From an uncultured Clostridium sp. (GTDB taxonomy: Bacteria > Bacillota > Clostridia > TANB77 > CAG-508), in contig USGY01000003.1 of assembly GCA_900554365.1 (NCBI GenBank), positions 31,496 through 95,495 on the forward strand: a stretch of 64,000 bases of DNA, given 5' to 3'. The position numbers and the translations under genes are program-made. Below, in pieces: positions 45,101 to 54,808 of the stretch. A model generated the notes under the pieces. The model was not told where the DNA came from, did not search any database, and was given only the letters and a program-made list of their open reading frames with translations. The stretch's first letter is position 1, and the number at the start of each line of letters is the position of its first letter.

Positions 45101-46036
45101 ATGATAGAAGATGAAGAAATAAAAACTCAAATATCACCCTTTGCAATAAGAGAGGGAGAAGTAAAGGTATTTGATGGAAAAGATGGATATGTGTCAATGA
45201 ACCAAATTGTACACAAAATAAACATTGGGCAAATAAATGATATTCATTTTGAAATTTTAAATTTAGTAAATGAGTTTGAATTTATTACATCAAGACAATT
45301 ATTCCAAATGCTTGAAATAAAAGGAATTGAAATAAAATCTCAAGACAAATTAAACAATAAATTAGAGCAATTAGTAAAATCTAAAATTTTAACTAGATAT
45401 TACTTTAATTCTGATGAAGGTAAAGGAATATATCGTATTTATTGTATGGAAAAAATGGGAAAATATTTATTGACTTCTAGAGAAATTGAATGTAAATGGC
45501 AAGCATCAGATAATATAAAACCTGTAGCAATGATAAAGAAAAGATTAGCTGGAAATCAAGTATTAATAGCATATTTAAGAAAAGTAAAAGCTTTTGATAG
45601 TTATGAAGTAAAACCAGCAATAACAGCAAAAAGTGCAGGAAAAATATTTAAAGCAACAGGTGGTAGTGTAAAACTAACAAAAAATAATAAATCAATTCAA
45701 TTTGTATTTGAAGTTGTAAGAAGAGAAAAAGACTGGCAAAGCAAAATTATTGATAAAATGAGACTATATAAAGATTTTTATGAAAACTTTGTACCAGGAG
45801 ATTCAGGATTTTCAGGAATCCCACAATTAATATTAGTTTGTGAAGATGATAGACATATGGCAGAAGTTTTTAAAGAAATTGTTACAAAACAAGTTGAAAT
45901 CCCACAAATAAAATTATATTTTACAACAGATTTACGTCAAAATGAAAAAACTCTTGAAAATACATTAATTGAATTTAAATTAATTGATGGAAAATATAAG
46001 ATGCAAAATATAGAATTAAAATTATTAGGAATGTAA
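45101..46036 (+). CDS. Winged-helix protein, possibly replication-relaxation-like
   Basis: 311 residues, soluble. The N-terminal half looks like a winged helix (ILNLVNEFEFITSRQLFQMLEIKG, KLEQLVKSKILTRYYF). The C-terminal half, with FVFEVVRREKDWQSKIIDKMRLYKDFYENF and QLILVCEDDRHMAEV, follows the layout of replication-relaxation family proteins with a restriction-endonuclease-like fold. No mobilisation genes are nearby, so a plasmid role is not supported. AAGGAGG precedes the ATG. Confidence 0.6.
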   Translation: MIEDEEIKTQISPFAIREGEVKVFDGKDGYVSMNQIVHKINIGQINDIHFEILNLVNEFEFITSRQLFQMLEIKGIEIKSQDKLNNKLEQLVKSKILTRYYFNSDEGKGIYRIYCMEKMGKYLLTSREIECKWQASDNIKPVAMIKKRLAGNQVLIAYLRKVKAFDSYEVKPAITAKSAGKIFKATGGSVKLTKNNKSIQFVFEVVRREKDWQSKIIDKMRLYKDFYENFVPGDSGFSGIPQLILVCEDDRHMAEVFKEIVTKQVEIPQIKLYFTTDLRQNEKTLENTLIEFKLIDGKYKMQNIELKLLGM

Positions 46037-46060
46037 ATTAAATAATGTAAAATTATTTAG

Positions 46061-46140
46061 AGACTACAATTTAGGTGAACTAAGATTATTAGACAAAAAT
46101 TTTAATAAAGAAGGTTCACTTCAAAATGTAGTCTTTATTT
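46061..46140 (+). terminator. Long imperfect hairpin, probable terminator
   Basis: AGACTACA (46061-46068) pairs with TGTAGTCT (46127-46134) and GTGAAC (46075-46080) with GTTCAC (46114-46119); the inner part pairs partly (TTATTA/TAATAA). T-rich sequence follows. The stem is much longer than other terminators in the window. Confidence 0.6.
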
Positions 46141-46178
46141 TTCGTTTTTTAAAATATGAAATATTTTTCATAAAATTG

Positions 46179-46240
46179 TTGACAATTGAATATACATTCA
46201 ACTATAATATAGATAAATAGTTGAACGAACATTCAACTAT
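46179..46240 (+). promoter_or_regulatory. cadC promoter with two ArsR-type operators
   Basis: TTGACA (46179-46184), 18-base spacer, TATAAT (46203-46208). Operator 1, TTGAA-N6-TTCAA, fills the spacer (46186-46201). Operator 2, with perfect arms ATAGTTGAA and TTCAACTAT also around 6 bases, follows the -10 (46217-46240). Centres are 35 bases apart. This matches the placement expected for a metal-released repressor. Confidence 0.85.
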
Positions 46241-46284
46241 TGTCATAAAATATATAAAAGAATTCTTAATAAAGGAGATAAAAA

Positions 46285-46644
46285 ATGTCTAAAAATGAAT
46301 TTATTTGTGATTGTAATATAATACATGAAGATATTGTAAAAGATACAACAAGCAAAATGCCTGAAGATAATATTTTTAATAAATTAGCAGAATTTTTTAA
46401 AATATTAGGTGATACAACAAGAGCAAAAATATTATTTACATTAGACCAAAATGAAATGTGTGTATGTGACATTGCAAATGTTTTAGGTATGAGTAAATCT
46501 TCTATATCTCATCAGTTAGGAACTCTTAGAAGAATGAGTATAGTAAAATGTAGAAAACAAGGTAAAGAAGTTTACTATACTATAGATGATGACCATGTAC
46601 AAAGACTGTTCGAGCTAGGAATAGAACATATCGAACACAAATAA
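46285..46644 (+). CDS. cadC: CadC/SmtB-type metal-responsive repressor
   Basis: 119-residue ArsR-family winged helix (MSKSSISHQLGTLRRMSIVKCRKQGKEVYYTI). Two metal sites are visible. The alpha3N site has Cys 8 and Cys 10 near the N-terminus plus Cys 59 and Cys 61 in EMCVCDIA, as in CadC (Cd/Pb/Zn sensing). The alpha5 site shows the DxH...HxxH pattern (DDHVQRLFELGIEHIEH) of zinc sensors. It probably represses itself and cadA through the two upstream operators. Confidence 0.92.
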   Translation: MSKNEFICDCNIIHEDIVKDTTSKMPEDNIFNKLAEFFKILGDTTRAKILFTLDQNEMCVCDIANVLGMSKSSISHQLGTLRRMSIVKCRKQGKEVYYTIDDDHVQRLFELGIEHIEHK

Positions 46645-46679
46645 TATATACTAAAAAGAAGGAGGATAATTATAAAAAA

Positions 46680-48521
46680 ATGAAAGAAGAAATTAGAAAT
46701 ATAATTATCACAGCTATTTTATTTATAATAGCTCTAATAAATCCTTTTAATAATGAATTAATTTCAAAAGGATTATATATAATTGCATATTTAATTATCG
46801 GAGGAGAAGTAGTAATAAGTGCAATCAGAAATATATTTAAAGGCGAGGTTTTTGATGAAAAATTTTTAATGACAGTTGCTACAATAGGAGCATTTGCAAT
46901 AGGAGAATTTCCGGAAGCAGTTGCAGTTATGTTGTTTTATCAAATTGGAGAAATGTTCCAAGATTATGCAGTTGATAAATCAAAAAAATCTATAACAGAA
47001 TTAATGGATATTAGACCAGATGTTGCTTATGTAAAACGTAATGGAAAAGTAGAAAAAGTTAGTCCTGAAATAGTAAAAATAGAAGAAGAAATAGTAGTAA
47101 AACCAGGAGAAAAAATTCCACTAGATGGAGAGGTAATTGAAGGAATTTCAATGTTAGACACATCAGCTTTAACAGGTGAGTCTGTACCTAGAAGTATAAA
47201 AGTAGGAGATAAAGTTTTAAGCGGATTTATAAATCAAAGCGGAGTTATTTCAATAAGGGTAGAAAAAGAATTTGGAGATTCTACTGTAAGTAAAATATTA
47301 GATTTAGTAGAAAATGCTTCAAATAAAAAATCTAAGTCAGAAAACTTTATTAGAAAATTTGCTAAATATTATACACCTATAGTAGTTGTGGGAGCACTAT
47401 TATTAGCAATTATGCCACCATTTTTATTACATTTAGGAAGTTTTAGTGAATGGCTATATAGAGCTCTTACATTTTTAGTTGTATCATGTCCATGTGCTTT
47501 AGTTGTTTCAGTACCATTAGGATTTTTTGCAGGAATTGGAGCTGCTTCTAAGATTGGAGTTTTAGTAAAGGGAAGTAACTATTTGGAAGCATTGGCAAAT
47601 ACAGAAATAGTAGTATTTGATAAAACAGGAACATTAACAGAAGGAGTATTTGAAGTTCAAGAAATAAATCCTGTAGATATATCTAAAAAAGAATTATTAA
47701 AATTAGCAGCATATGCGGAAAATTATTCAAATCACCCAATTTCAAATTCTTTAAAGAAAGCATATAAAGAAGAAATAAATCAAGATGAAATTGGAAATGC
47801 AGAAGAAATATCAGGAAAAGGAATAATTACTATTGTAAATGGAAAAGAAGTTGTTGTTGGAAATGACAAATTAATGGAAGAAAAAAATATTCAATATACA
47901 AAATGCCAAAAGGTTGGTACAATTTTATATGTAGCTGTTAATAATAAATTCGCAGGTTCAATAATTATTGCAGATAAAATAAAAGCAGATTCTGCAAATG
48001 CAATTGAACAATTAAAGAAAAATAATATAAAACAAGTTGTAATGTTAACAGGTGATAAAAAAGAAGTTGGAGAAAGTGTTGCAAAAGAACTCAAATTAGA
48101 TAAAGTATATACTGAATTATTACCTGATCAAAAAGTGGAAAAAGTAGAAGAGTTAATAAAAGATAAAAGTGAAAAAGGAAAATTAGCTTTTGTCGGTGAT
48201 GGAATAAATGATGCTCCTGTACTAGCAATTTCAGATATAGGAATAGCAATGGGAGGAGTTGGCTCAGATGCAGCAATTGAAGCAGCAGACATCGTAATAA
48301 TGACTGATGAACCATCAAAAATTGTTGGTGCAATGAAAGTATCTAAAAAGACAATGAGAATTGTAATTCAAAATATTGTTTTTGCAATTGGAATAAAAGT
48401 TTTAGTTTTAATATTTAGTGCATTAGGAATTTCAACAATGTGGGAAGCAGTATTTGCAGATGTAGGTGTATGTGTTATAGCAGTGGTAAATTCATTAAGA
48501 GCATTAAGAATAAAAAAATAA
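46680..48521 (+). CDS. cadA: Heavy-metal P1B-type ATPase (Cd/Zn/Pb exporter)
   Basis: 613 residues. The metal-path motif SCPCAL is near residue 270, phosphorylation motif DKTGTLTEG near 314, HP-locus NHPISNS and hinge VGDGINDAPVL. CPC plus the CadC partner points to divalent soft metals. No N-terminal Cys-x-x-Cys metal-binding domain is present, so it is a short form. GGAGG is 14 bases before the ATG, somewhat long. It follows cadC in one transcript and ends at a strong bidirectional terminator. Confidence 0.93.
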   Translation: MKEEIRNIIITAILFIIALINPFNNELISKGLYIIAYLIIGGEVVISAIRNIFKGEVFDEKFLMTVATIGAFAIGEFPEAVAVMLFYQIGEMFQDYAVDKSKKSITELMDIRPDVAYVKRNGKVEKVSPEIVKIEEEIVVKPGEKIPLDGEVIEGISMLDTSALTGESVPRSIKVGDKVLSGFINQSGVISIRVEKEFGDSTVSKILDLVENASNKKSKSENFIRKFAKYYTPIVVVGALLLAIMPPFLLHLGSFSEWLYRALTFLVVSCPCALVVSVPLGFFAGIGAASKIGVLVKGSNYLEALANTEIVVFDKTGTLTEGVFEVQEINPVDISKKELLKLAAYAENYSNHPISNSLKKAYKEEINQDEIGNAEEISGKGIITIVNGKEVVVGNDKLMEEKNIQYTKCQKVGTILYVAVNNKFAGSIIIADKIKADSANAIEQLKKNNIKQVVMLTGDKKEVGESVAKELKLDKVYTELLPDQKVEKVEELIKDKSEKGKLAFVGDGINDAPVLAISDIGIAMGGVGSDAAIEAADIVIMTDEPSKIVGAMKVSKKTMRIVIQNIVFAIGIKVLVLIFSALGISTMWEAVFADVGVCVIAVVNSLRALRIKK

Positions 48522-48556
48522 GGTAAGTATTATTTTAAATACTTACCTTGTTTTTT
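48520..48556 (+). terminator. Bidirectional terminator between cadA and pflA
   Basis: AAGGTAAGTATT (48520-48531) and AATACTTACCTT (48538-48549), perfect 12-bp stem with A/T flanks. It includes the cadA stop region and abuts the pflA stop. Confidence 0.9.
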
Positions 48557-49289
48557 AAATTCCTAAAATATTTTTAGCTCTTTGAACATCATCTTCATTA
48601 GCATCTCTTACACCTTCAAGAGGATATTTTAATCCTAATGCTTTCCATTTATATTCTCCTAAACTGTGATATGGTAAAATTTCAACTCTATCAACAGTTT
48701 TTAAAGATGAAATAAAATCTTTTAATCGTAATAAATCATGCTTATCATCTGTATATCCAGGAACTAATACTTGTCTTATCCACATATGAATACCATTATC
48801 ACTTAAATATTTTGCAAAAGCTAATTCTAACTTGTTACTTCTGCCAACTAGGTCTTTACATTTTTCATCGTCAATATGTTTTATATCTAATAATACTAAA
48901 TCTGTTAAATTAAGAACTTCTTTAATATTTTCACTTAAAGGTAAATCACCAGATGTGTCTACACAAGTATGGATATTATTTTCTTTTAATTTTTTAAAAA
49001 GTTGTATTATGAATTTAGGTTGTAGAAGGGGCTCTCCACCACTTACAGTAACACCACCTCGTGGAAAAATATAATTTTTACAACGCATAATTCTTTCATA
49101 AATTTCATCTAAATCTTTATAAGTTCCGTCATGAATGCTCCATGTATCTCTATTATGACAATATTTACATTTTAAATGACAACCTTGTAAAAATAGTACA
49201 AACCTAATTCCAGGACCATCAACTGTGCCAAATGTCTCTTGTGAATGAACTCTAGCATAATAGTTCAAATCTTTTTTATCACTTTCCAT
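48555..49289 (-). CDS. pflA: Pyruvate formate-lyase activating enzyme
   Basis: Radical-SAM enzyme that installs the glycyl radical on PflB. Has the cluster motif GCHLKCKYCHNRDTW, preceded by ETFGTVDGPGIRFVLFLQ, the SAM-binding GGVTVSGGEPLLQ and the later LVLLDIKHID. 244 residues from ATG 49289 with GGGAG upstream; the TTG at 49301 lies upstream of that site. It follows pflB by 15 bases on the same strand. Confidence 0.96.
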   Translation of the reverse strand: MESDKKDLNYYARVHSQETFGTVDGPGIRFVLFLQGCHLKCKYCHNRDTWSIHDGTYKDLDEIYERIMRCKNYIFPRGGVTVSGGEPLLQPKFIIQLFKKLKENNIHTCVDTSGDLPLSENIKEVLNLTDLVLLDIKHIDDEKCKDLVGRSNKLELAFAKYLSDNGIHMWIRQVLVPGYTDDKHDLLRLKDFISSLKTVDRVEILPYHSLGEYKWKALGLKYPLEGVRDANEDDVQRAKNILGI

Positions 49290-49304
49290 TTTTACTCCCA
49301 AATG

Positions 49305-51542
49305 TTAAATTTTTTCGTGAATTGTTCTGTGTATTACATCTAATTGTTGTTCTCTAGTTAATTTTGTAAAGTTAACAGCATATCCAGAAACACGAATAGT
49401 AAGTTGAGGATATTTTTCTGGATGATCCATCGCATCTAAAAGCAAAGATCTATCAAAAACATTAACATTTATATGATGACCTGTGTTTTTAAAATATCCA
49501 TCTAACATACTAATTAAATTATTTATTTTTTCATCTTCAGTTTTTCCTAAAGTATTAGGTGTAATAGAAAATGTATAAGAAATTCCATCTTCTGCATAGT
49601 CAAAAGGTAATTTTGCAATTGAATTCATAACTGCAATTGCACCATTTACATCTCTTCCATGTAGTGGATTTGCACCTGGTCCAAAAGGCTCACCAGCACG
49701 TCTACCATCAGGAGTGTTTCCTGTTGCTTTACCATATACAACATTTGATGTTATTGTTAAAATTGATAAAGTTTGTTTTGAATCTCTATAAGTATGATGT
49801 TTTCTTAATTTATCCATAAATGTTTTTGTGATATCAATTGCAATTTGATCAACTCTATCATCATCATTACCGAACTTTGGAAAATCACCATCTATTTTAT
49901 AATCAACAGCTAGTCCAGTTTCATCACGAATAACTTGAACTTTAGCATATTTTATAGCAGATAAAGAGTCTGCAACAACTGATAATCCAGCAATTCCACA
50001 AGCCATTGTACGTAAAACATCTTTATCATGTAAAGCCATTTCAATTGCTTCATAAGAATATTTGTCATGCATATAGTGAATAGCATTTAATGCTTTTATA
50101 TAAATTTTTGCAACATAATCCATCATTTGATCAAATTTTTCCATTACTTCATCATAATCTAAATATTCTGAAGTTATAGGTTGATATAATGGTGTAACTT
50201 GTACACCTGTTTTTTCATCTCTACCACCATTAATTGCATATAGAAGGGCTTTGGCTAAATTAGCTCTAGCACCAAAGAATTGCATTTGTTTACCGATTTT
50301 CATAGGTGATACACAACAAGCAATTCCATAATCATCTCCTAATGTAACTCTCATTAAGTCATCATTTTCATATTGGATAGAAGAAGTTTTTATTGATAAA
50401 TTAGTAACATATCTTTTAAATCCTTCTGGAAGTCTTGTTGACCATAATACAGTCATATTTGGTTCAGGTGCTGCACCTAAATTTTCTAATGTGTGTAATA
50501 AACGAAAAGAATTTTTTGTAATTAATGTTCTGCCGTCAACACCCATACCACCAATGCTTTCAGTTACCCATACAGGGTCACCACTGAATAATTCATTATA
50601 TTCAGGTGTCCTTAGAAAACGGACAAGTCGTAATTTCATAACAAAATGATCCATTATTTCTTGTGCTTCTTTTTCTGTAAGAGTACCTTCTTTTAAATCT
50701 CTTTCAAAATATATATCTAAAAAAGTAGAAGTTCTACCAAGACTCATAGCTGCACCATCTTGAGATTTAATTGCTCCTAAATATGCAAAATATAGCCATT
50801 GTACAGCTTCTTTTGCATTTGTAGCAGGCTTAGAAATATCAAATCCATATTTTTGAGCCATTTCTTTTAGTTCATTTAATGCTTTTATTTGTTCACTTTT
50901 TTCTTCTCTTTCACGAATAATGTTTTCTGTAAAATCATCAACATCAAGAATATCTAATTCTTTTTGTTTTTCTTCTATTAAAACATCAACACCATATAAA
51001 GCAACTCTACGATAATCTCCTATAATTCTACCTCTACCATAACCGTCTGGAAGGCCTGTAATTAAGTGAGATTTTCTTGCTGCTCTAATATCTGGAGTAT
51101 ATGCATCAAATACACCATCATTATGTGTCTTTCTATAATGTGTAAATATGTCTTCAACTCTTTCATCAACTTTTTTGTCATAGGCTGCACAAGCTTTTTC
51201 TACAATTCTAATTCCTCCAAAAGGCATTATTGCTCTTTTTAAAGGCTCATCAGTTTGTAAGCCAACTATATCTTCTAAATCTTTATCAATATATCCAGCA
51301 TCATGTGCTATAATTGTTGATGGTGTTTTTGTATCAATGTCTAAAACACCGCCTTTAGAATCATGTTCTTTTTTATATAATTCTAAAACTTCATTCCATA
51401 ATTTTTCTGTTTTTTTCGTTGTTCCAGTTAAAAAATCACTGTTTCCTTCATATGGGGTATAATTTTGTTGTATGAAATCTCTAACATTTATTTCATATTT
51501 CCATTCACCCTCATTAAAATTTTTCCATTGCTTAAATTCCAT
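49305..51542 (-). CDS. pflB: Formate C-acetyltransferase (pyruvate formate-lyase)
   Basis: Converts pyruvate and CoA to acetyl-CoA and formate in anaerobic fermentation. The 745-residue protein shows the active-site Cys pair YGIACCVSPM, and the glycyl-radical motif RVSGYAVNF near the C-terminus. Other familiar stretches are PDGYGRGRIIGDYRRVALYG and FGPGANPLHGRD. AAAGGAGG precedes the ATG. Operon pflB-pflA, marking an anaerobic mixed-acid fermenter. Confidence 0.98.
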   Translation of the reverse strand: MEFKQWKNFNEGEWKYEINVRDFIQQNYTPYEGNSDFLTGTTKKTEKLWNEVLELYKKEHDSKGGVLDIDTKTPSTIIAHDAGYIDKDLEDIVGLQTDEPLKRAIMPFGGIRIVEKACAAYDKKVDERVEDIFTHYRKTHNDGVFDAYTPDIRAARKSHLITGLPDGYGRGRIIGDYRRVALYGVDVLIEEKQKELDILDVDDFTENIIREREEKSEQIKALNELKEMAQKYGFDISKPATNAKEAVQWLYFAYLGAIKSQDGAAMSLGRTSTFLDIYFERDLKEGTLTEKEAQEIMDHFVMKLRLVRFLRTPEYNELFSGDPVWVTESIGGMGVDGRTLITKNSFRLLHTLENLGAAPEPNMTVLWSTRLPEGFKRYVTNLSIKTSSIQYENDDLMRVTLGDDYGIACCVSPMKIGKQMQFFGARANLAKALLYAINGGRDEKTGVQVTPLYQPITSEYLDYDEVMEKFDQMMDYVAKIYIKALNAIHYMHDKYSYEAIEMALHDKDVLRTMACGIAGLSVVADSLSAIKYAKVQVIRDETGLAVDYKIDGDFPKFGNDDDRVDQIAIDITKTFMDKLRKHHTYRDSKQTLSILTITSNVVYGKATGNTPDGRRAGEPFGPGANPLHGRDVNGAIAVMNSIAKLPFDYAEDGISYTFSITPNTLGKTEDEKINNLISMLDGYFKNTGHHINVNVFDRSLLLDAMDHPEKYPQLTIRVSGYAVNFTKLTREQQLDVIHRTIHEKI

Positions 51543-51680
51543 ATAATACCTCCTTTAAATTATCTATATTATAGTATAAACAAAGAATCAATTATTATAA
51601 TAACATATGGAAAAAATATAAGCAATTAATTATTAAAATAAAAATAAAAAAAGAAGATAATAAAAATTATCTTCTAAAAA

Positions 51681-52031
51681 TTAAATTTCATCATCTTCTA
51701 CGTTTTTTTCATCTTCTGCAATTACTTTAGCAATATCATATATAAGTTTTTGAGTTTCAGGTTTACAAGTTTTTAATAAATCTGAAAATTCTTTATTTAA
51801 ATAGTTTTCAGATTTGCTAGAAACACCATTTAAAATATATCCTTCTGAAACATCTAATAAACGACATAACTGATTCAATCTTTTTAAGTTAATATGAGAA
51901 TTTCCTCTTTCTACTCTACTTAAAAATGCAACTGAAATATCAATTTGTTCAGCTAAATCTTCTTGAGTTAAATTTTTATTTAATCTTGCTTGTTTTATTC
52001 TTTGCCCTATAATACTATAATCTAAAGCCAT
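51681..52031 (-). CDS. XRE-family helix-turn-helix regulator
   Basis: 116 residues from ATG 52031, with AGGAAGGTGATTAC upstream. The Cro/CI-type helix-turn-helix is near residues 7-60 (IGQRIKQARLNKNLTQEDLAEQIDISVAFLSRVERGNSHINLKRLNQLCRLLDVS), followed by a short charged tail. Small stand-alone XRE regulators of this shape are common in Clostridia; the target is unknown. It lies just upstream of pflB on the same strand. Confidence 0.85.
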   Translation of the reverse strand: MALDYSIIGQRIKQARLNKNLTQEDLAEQIDISVAFLSRVERGNSHINLKRLNQLCRLLDVSEGYILNGVSSKSENYLNKEFSDLLKTCKPETQKLIYDIAKVIAEDEKNVEDDEI

Positions 52032-52278
52032 TGTAATCACCTTCCTAAATTATTTTACTAAGGTATAATAGCATTTTATGGTTTAAATTTACAGAAACTA
52101 TAATATACAAGTGTAATCTATAAGTAAAGTACATGATGAGTTGTAAATAAAACAAATAAAAAATAAAGAAAATAGGAGGAAATAAGAGCAAATATGCGAA
52201 AAAGTTATAAAATTAGCTAATATCAGTAAATTATTTTGACTAAATTTGACAAATTAATATTAAAAAGGTATACATAAT

Positions 52279-52307
52279 TTGATTTTGGAGAAAATATATA
52301 GTATAAT
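52279..52307 (+). promoter_or_regulatory. Promoter of M23 peptidase gene
   Basis: TTGATT (52279-52284), 17-base spacer, TATAAT (52302-52307). The 247 bases between the XRE gene and this promoter hold AT-rich sequence with no gene I can support. Confidence 0.75.
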
Positions 52308-52336
52308 AAAAGACGGTCGCACAATAAAAAAGGAGA

Positions 52337-53356
52337 GTGAAGCTTATTTTTAACAATAAAACAAAATACTATACAAAAGAAATTTTAAAGTATTTTAATA
52401 TTGCATTATTAGGAATTGGAATTATAACCGCGATTATATTAATAAAATATAAGCCAATTTATAAAGTAAGTATATTAGGAAACGAAATAGGATATATACA
52501 AAACAAAGAGAGTTTTAAAGAAAGTATAAAGGAAAATTTATTAAGTGAAAATCAAAATATTGATAATATTATTTATAAAGAAACACCAGAATATAAATTA
52601 GCCTTAGTAAATAAAAATACTCAGACTAATGAAAATCAGGTACAAGAAAAAATTGAAGAAAATTTAGAAATAACTTATAAATATTATGAGGTGGCTCTTA
52701 ATAATGAAGCTTTAGAAAAAGTTAATACATTAGATGAAGCCAAAGAAATTGTAGAACAGGCCAAAAATGAAAATAATCAAGAACTAGATTTAAGCATTTT
52801 AGAAAAATATACTCAAAATAAAGATGAAATTCAAACATCAAATGTAGAAGTTGCCAAAACAGATATAAATAATAAAATTACTAAAAAAAATGAAGAACAA
52901 AAAAATCAAAATGAGAAAAAAGAACAAAATAATGAAAAAAAAGAAGAAAGCAATTATATTGCAAACATATCTGGAATAAAAATTGCAACTAAACCAATTA
53001 CAGGGACAATAACTTCAAGATATGGGGAAAGTAGTTCTTTGAGAAAATCTACACATACAGGATTGGATATTTCAGCAAAAACAGGAAGCCCGATAAAAGT
53101 AGTGGCAGCGGGAAAAGTTGTATGTGCTAAATATAGTGGAGCATATGGTAATTTAATAAAAATAGATCATGGAAATGGTGTAGAAACATGGTATGGTCAT
53201 ACAAGTAAAATGTATGTAAAAGAAGGACAAACAGTGGAAGCAGGAACTGTAATTGGCGCAGTTGGATCAACAGGAAATTCTACAGGTCCACATTTACATT
53301 TTGAAATAAGAATTAATGGAAAACATGTTAATCCACAAAAATATTTATATAAATAA
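52337..53356 (+). CDS. Membrane-anchored M23 (LytM) peptidase
   Basis: 339 residues: one membrane helix (IALLGIGIITAIILI), a Glu/Lys/Asn-rich external stalk, then a LytM domain (STHTGLDISAKTGSPIKVVAAG, GNLIKIDHGNGVETWYGHTSKM, GPHLHFEIRINGKHVNPQKYL). The zinc ligands HxxxD and HLH are intact, so it is probably an active peptidoglycan endopeptidase, not a degenerate SpoIIQ. The GTG at 52337 abuts AGGAGA; an ATT at 52346 has ideal spacing, so the true start is uncertain. Position upstream of murA-ftsQ suggests a role in division or engulfment. Confidence 0.85.
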   Translation: MKLIFNNKTKYYTKEILKYFNIALLGIGIITAIILIKYKPIYKVSILGNEIGYIQNKESFKESIKENLLSENQNIDNIIYKETPEYKLALVNKNTQTNENQVQEKIEENLEITYKYYEVALNNEALEKVNTLDEAKEIVEQAKNENNQELDLSILEKYTQNKDEIQTSNVEVAKTDINNKITKKNEEQKNQNEKKEQNNEKKEESNYIANISGIKIATKPITGTITSRYGESSSLRKSTHTGLDISAKTGSPIKVVAAGKVVCAKYSGAYGNLIKIDHGNGVETWYGHTSKMYVKEGQTVEAGTVIGAVGSTGNSTGPHLHFEIRINGKHVNPQKYLYK

Positions 53357-53500
53357 AAGACAAAGATCACAAATATATACTACTCCTTAAATTATTTAAT
53401 GATTTAAGGGGAGTTAAATATAGTGGTCTTTTTTTATATCACTTTTTACGTAAAGAAAACATAATATATAGCAAAATAAAGAGTGAAAGGTGGGTACAAA

Positions 53501-54751
53501 ATGTCGAAATACATAATTAAAGGTGGTAAAAAGATAGAAGGAATTGTAAATATATCAGGATCTAAAAATGCTTCTCTTCCAATAATTGCAGCATCAATTT
53601 TAAATAGTGGAAAAACAACATTATATAATGTTCCAGATATACATGATACAAAAATGATGTTTGAAATTATAAAAAAATTGGGTGGAACAGTAGAAAAGAA
53701 AAATAATAAAATTGTAATAGATACAAGCAAAATAGACAAATATGAAATACCAGAAGAATTAATGAGAAAAATGAGATCATCTGTAATTTTGGCTGGAGGA
53801 TTACTAGGAAGATATAGAAAAGCAACATTTTCATATCCAGGCGGATGTGATATAGGTTCAAGACCAATTGAATTGCATTTAAAAGCTTTTGAAAAATTAG
53901 GAATAAATATTACCAAAAACTATGGAAATATAGAATGCTTTTGTGATAAAATAATTGGGGAAAAAATAGACTTTGATTTTCCAAGTGTTGGAGCCACTGA
54001 AAATGCAATACTTGCAAGCTGTATGGCAGAAGGAATAACAGAAATAAATAATGCAGCTAGAGAACCGGAAATAGTAGATTTACAAAACTTTTTAAATCGA
54101 ATGGGAGCTAAAATAAAAGGAGCAGGATCTAGCAATATTATTATAGAAGGTGTAAAAAAATTAAAAGATGTAAGCTATAATATAATGGCAGATAGAATAG
54201 AAGCGGGTACTTTTTTATGTTTAGGTGCAATTAATAGAACCAATCTATTAATAAAAAATGTAAATGTAGAATATATCATGCCTGCAATAGATAAATTGCA
54301 AGAAATGGGTTGTAATTTTAAAATAGAAAAAAATCAAATAGAAATAAAAACTCCAAAAAAAATAAATGGAGTAAATATTAAAACAATGCCATATCCGGGA
54401 TTTCCAACAGACATGCAATCTATATTTGCTACAGTGCTTACAACAGCAAAAGGTACATCAATAATAACTGAAAATATATTTGAAAGTAGATTTAAATATA
54501 TGCAGGAACTAAATCGAATGGGAGCCAAAATAGTAACTGAAGGCAGAACAGCGATAATAAAAGGAACAAAAAAATTATTTGGAACAAATGTAAAAGCAAC
54601 AGATTTAAGAGGAGGAGCAGCTTTAGTATTAGCAGGAACAGTTGCAAAAGGTGTTACAAGTATAGAAAATATAGAATATATATTAAGAGGCTATGAAAAG
54701 TTTGAAACAAAATTACAAAACATAGGTGTAAATATAGAAAAGGTAATATAA
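53501..54751 (+). CDS. murA: UDP-N-acetylglucosamine 1-carboxyvinyltransferase
   Basis: First committed step of peptidoglycan synthesis. 416 residues from ATG 53501 (AAAGGTGGG upstream). It has KIEGIVNISGSKNASLPIIAA, the fosfomycin-target loop SYPGGCDIGSRPIELHLKAF with its Cys, and YPGFPTDMQSIFATVLTTAKG, plus DLRGGAALVLAGTVAKG. First of a division and wall gene block. Confidence 0.97.
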   Translation: MSKYIIKGGKKIEGIVNISGSKNASLPIIAASILNSGKTTLYNVPDIHDTKMMFEIIKKLGGTVEKKNNKIVIDTSKIDKYEIPEELMRKMRSSVILAGGLLGRYRKATFSYPGGCDIGSRPIELHLKAFEKLGINITKNYGNIECFCDKIIGEKIDFDFPSVGATENAILASCMAEGITEINNAAREPEIVDLQNFLNRMGAKIKGAGSSNIIIEGVKKLKDVSYNIMADRIEAGTFLCLGAINRTNLLIKNVNVEYIMPAIDKLQEMGCNFKIEKNQIEIKTPKKINGVNIKTMPYPGFPTDMQSIFATVLTTAKGTSIITENIFESRFKYMQELNRMGAKIVTEGRTAIIKGTKKLFGTNVKATDLRGGAALVLAGTVAKGVTSIENIEYILRGYEKFETKLQNIGVNIEKVI

Positions 54752-54778
54752 ATAAAGGGCCCAATAGCCCTTATTTAT
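54752..54778 (+). other. Hairpin in the murA-ftsQ gap
   Basis: AATAAAGGGC/GCCCTTATTT is a clear stem but the following sequence (ATAGCAGAAC) has no T run, so it may be a processing or attenuation hairpin rather than a terminator. Confidence 0.5.
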
Positions 54779-54808
54779 AGCAGAACTTGTCCAAAGGAGG
54801 GCTTAATA

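Noticed and set aside
48832..49074. Plus-strand reading frame opposite pflA
   Set aside because: Lies entirely over the conserved radical-SAM region on the other strand.
52181..52226. Eight-codon reading frame (MRKSYKIS) after GGAGGAAAT as a leader peptide
   Set aside because: Spacing to the ribosome-binding site is poor, and there is no attenuator structure or conserved codon run.
53500..53508. TGTCGAA at the murA start as a Spo0A box
   Set aside because: It is the ATGTCGAAA coding start (Met-Ser-Lys); a chance match inside a gene.
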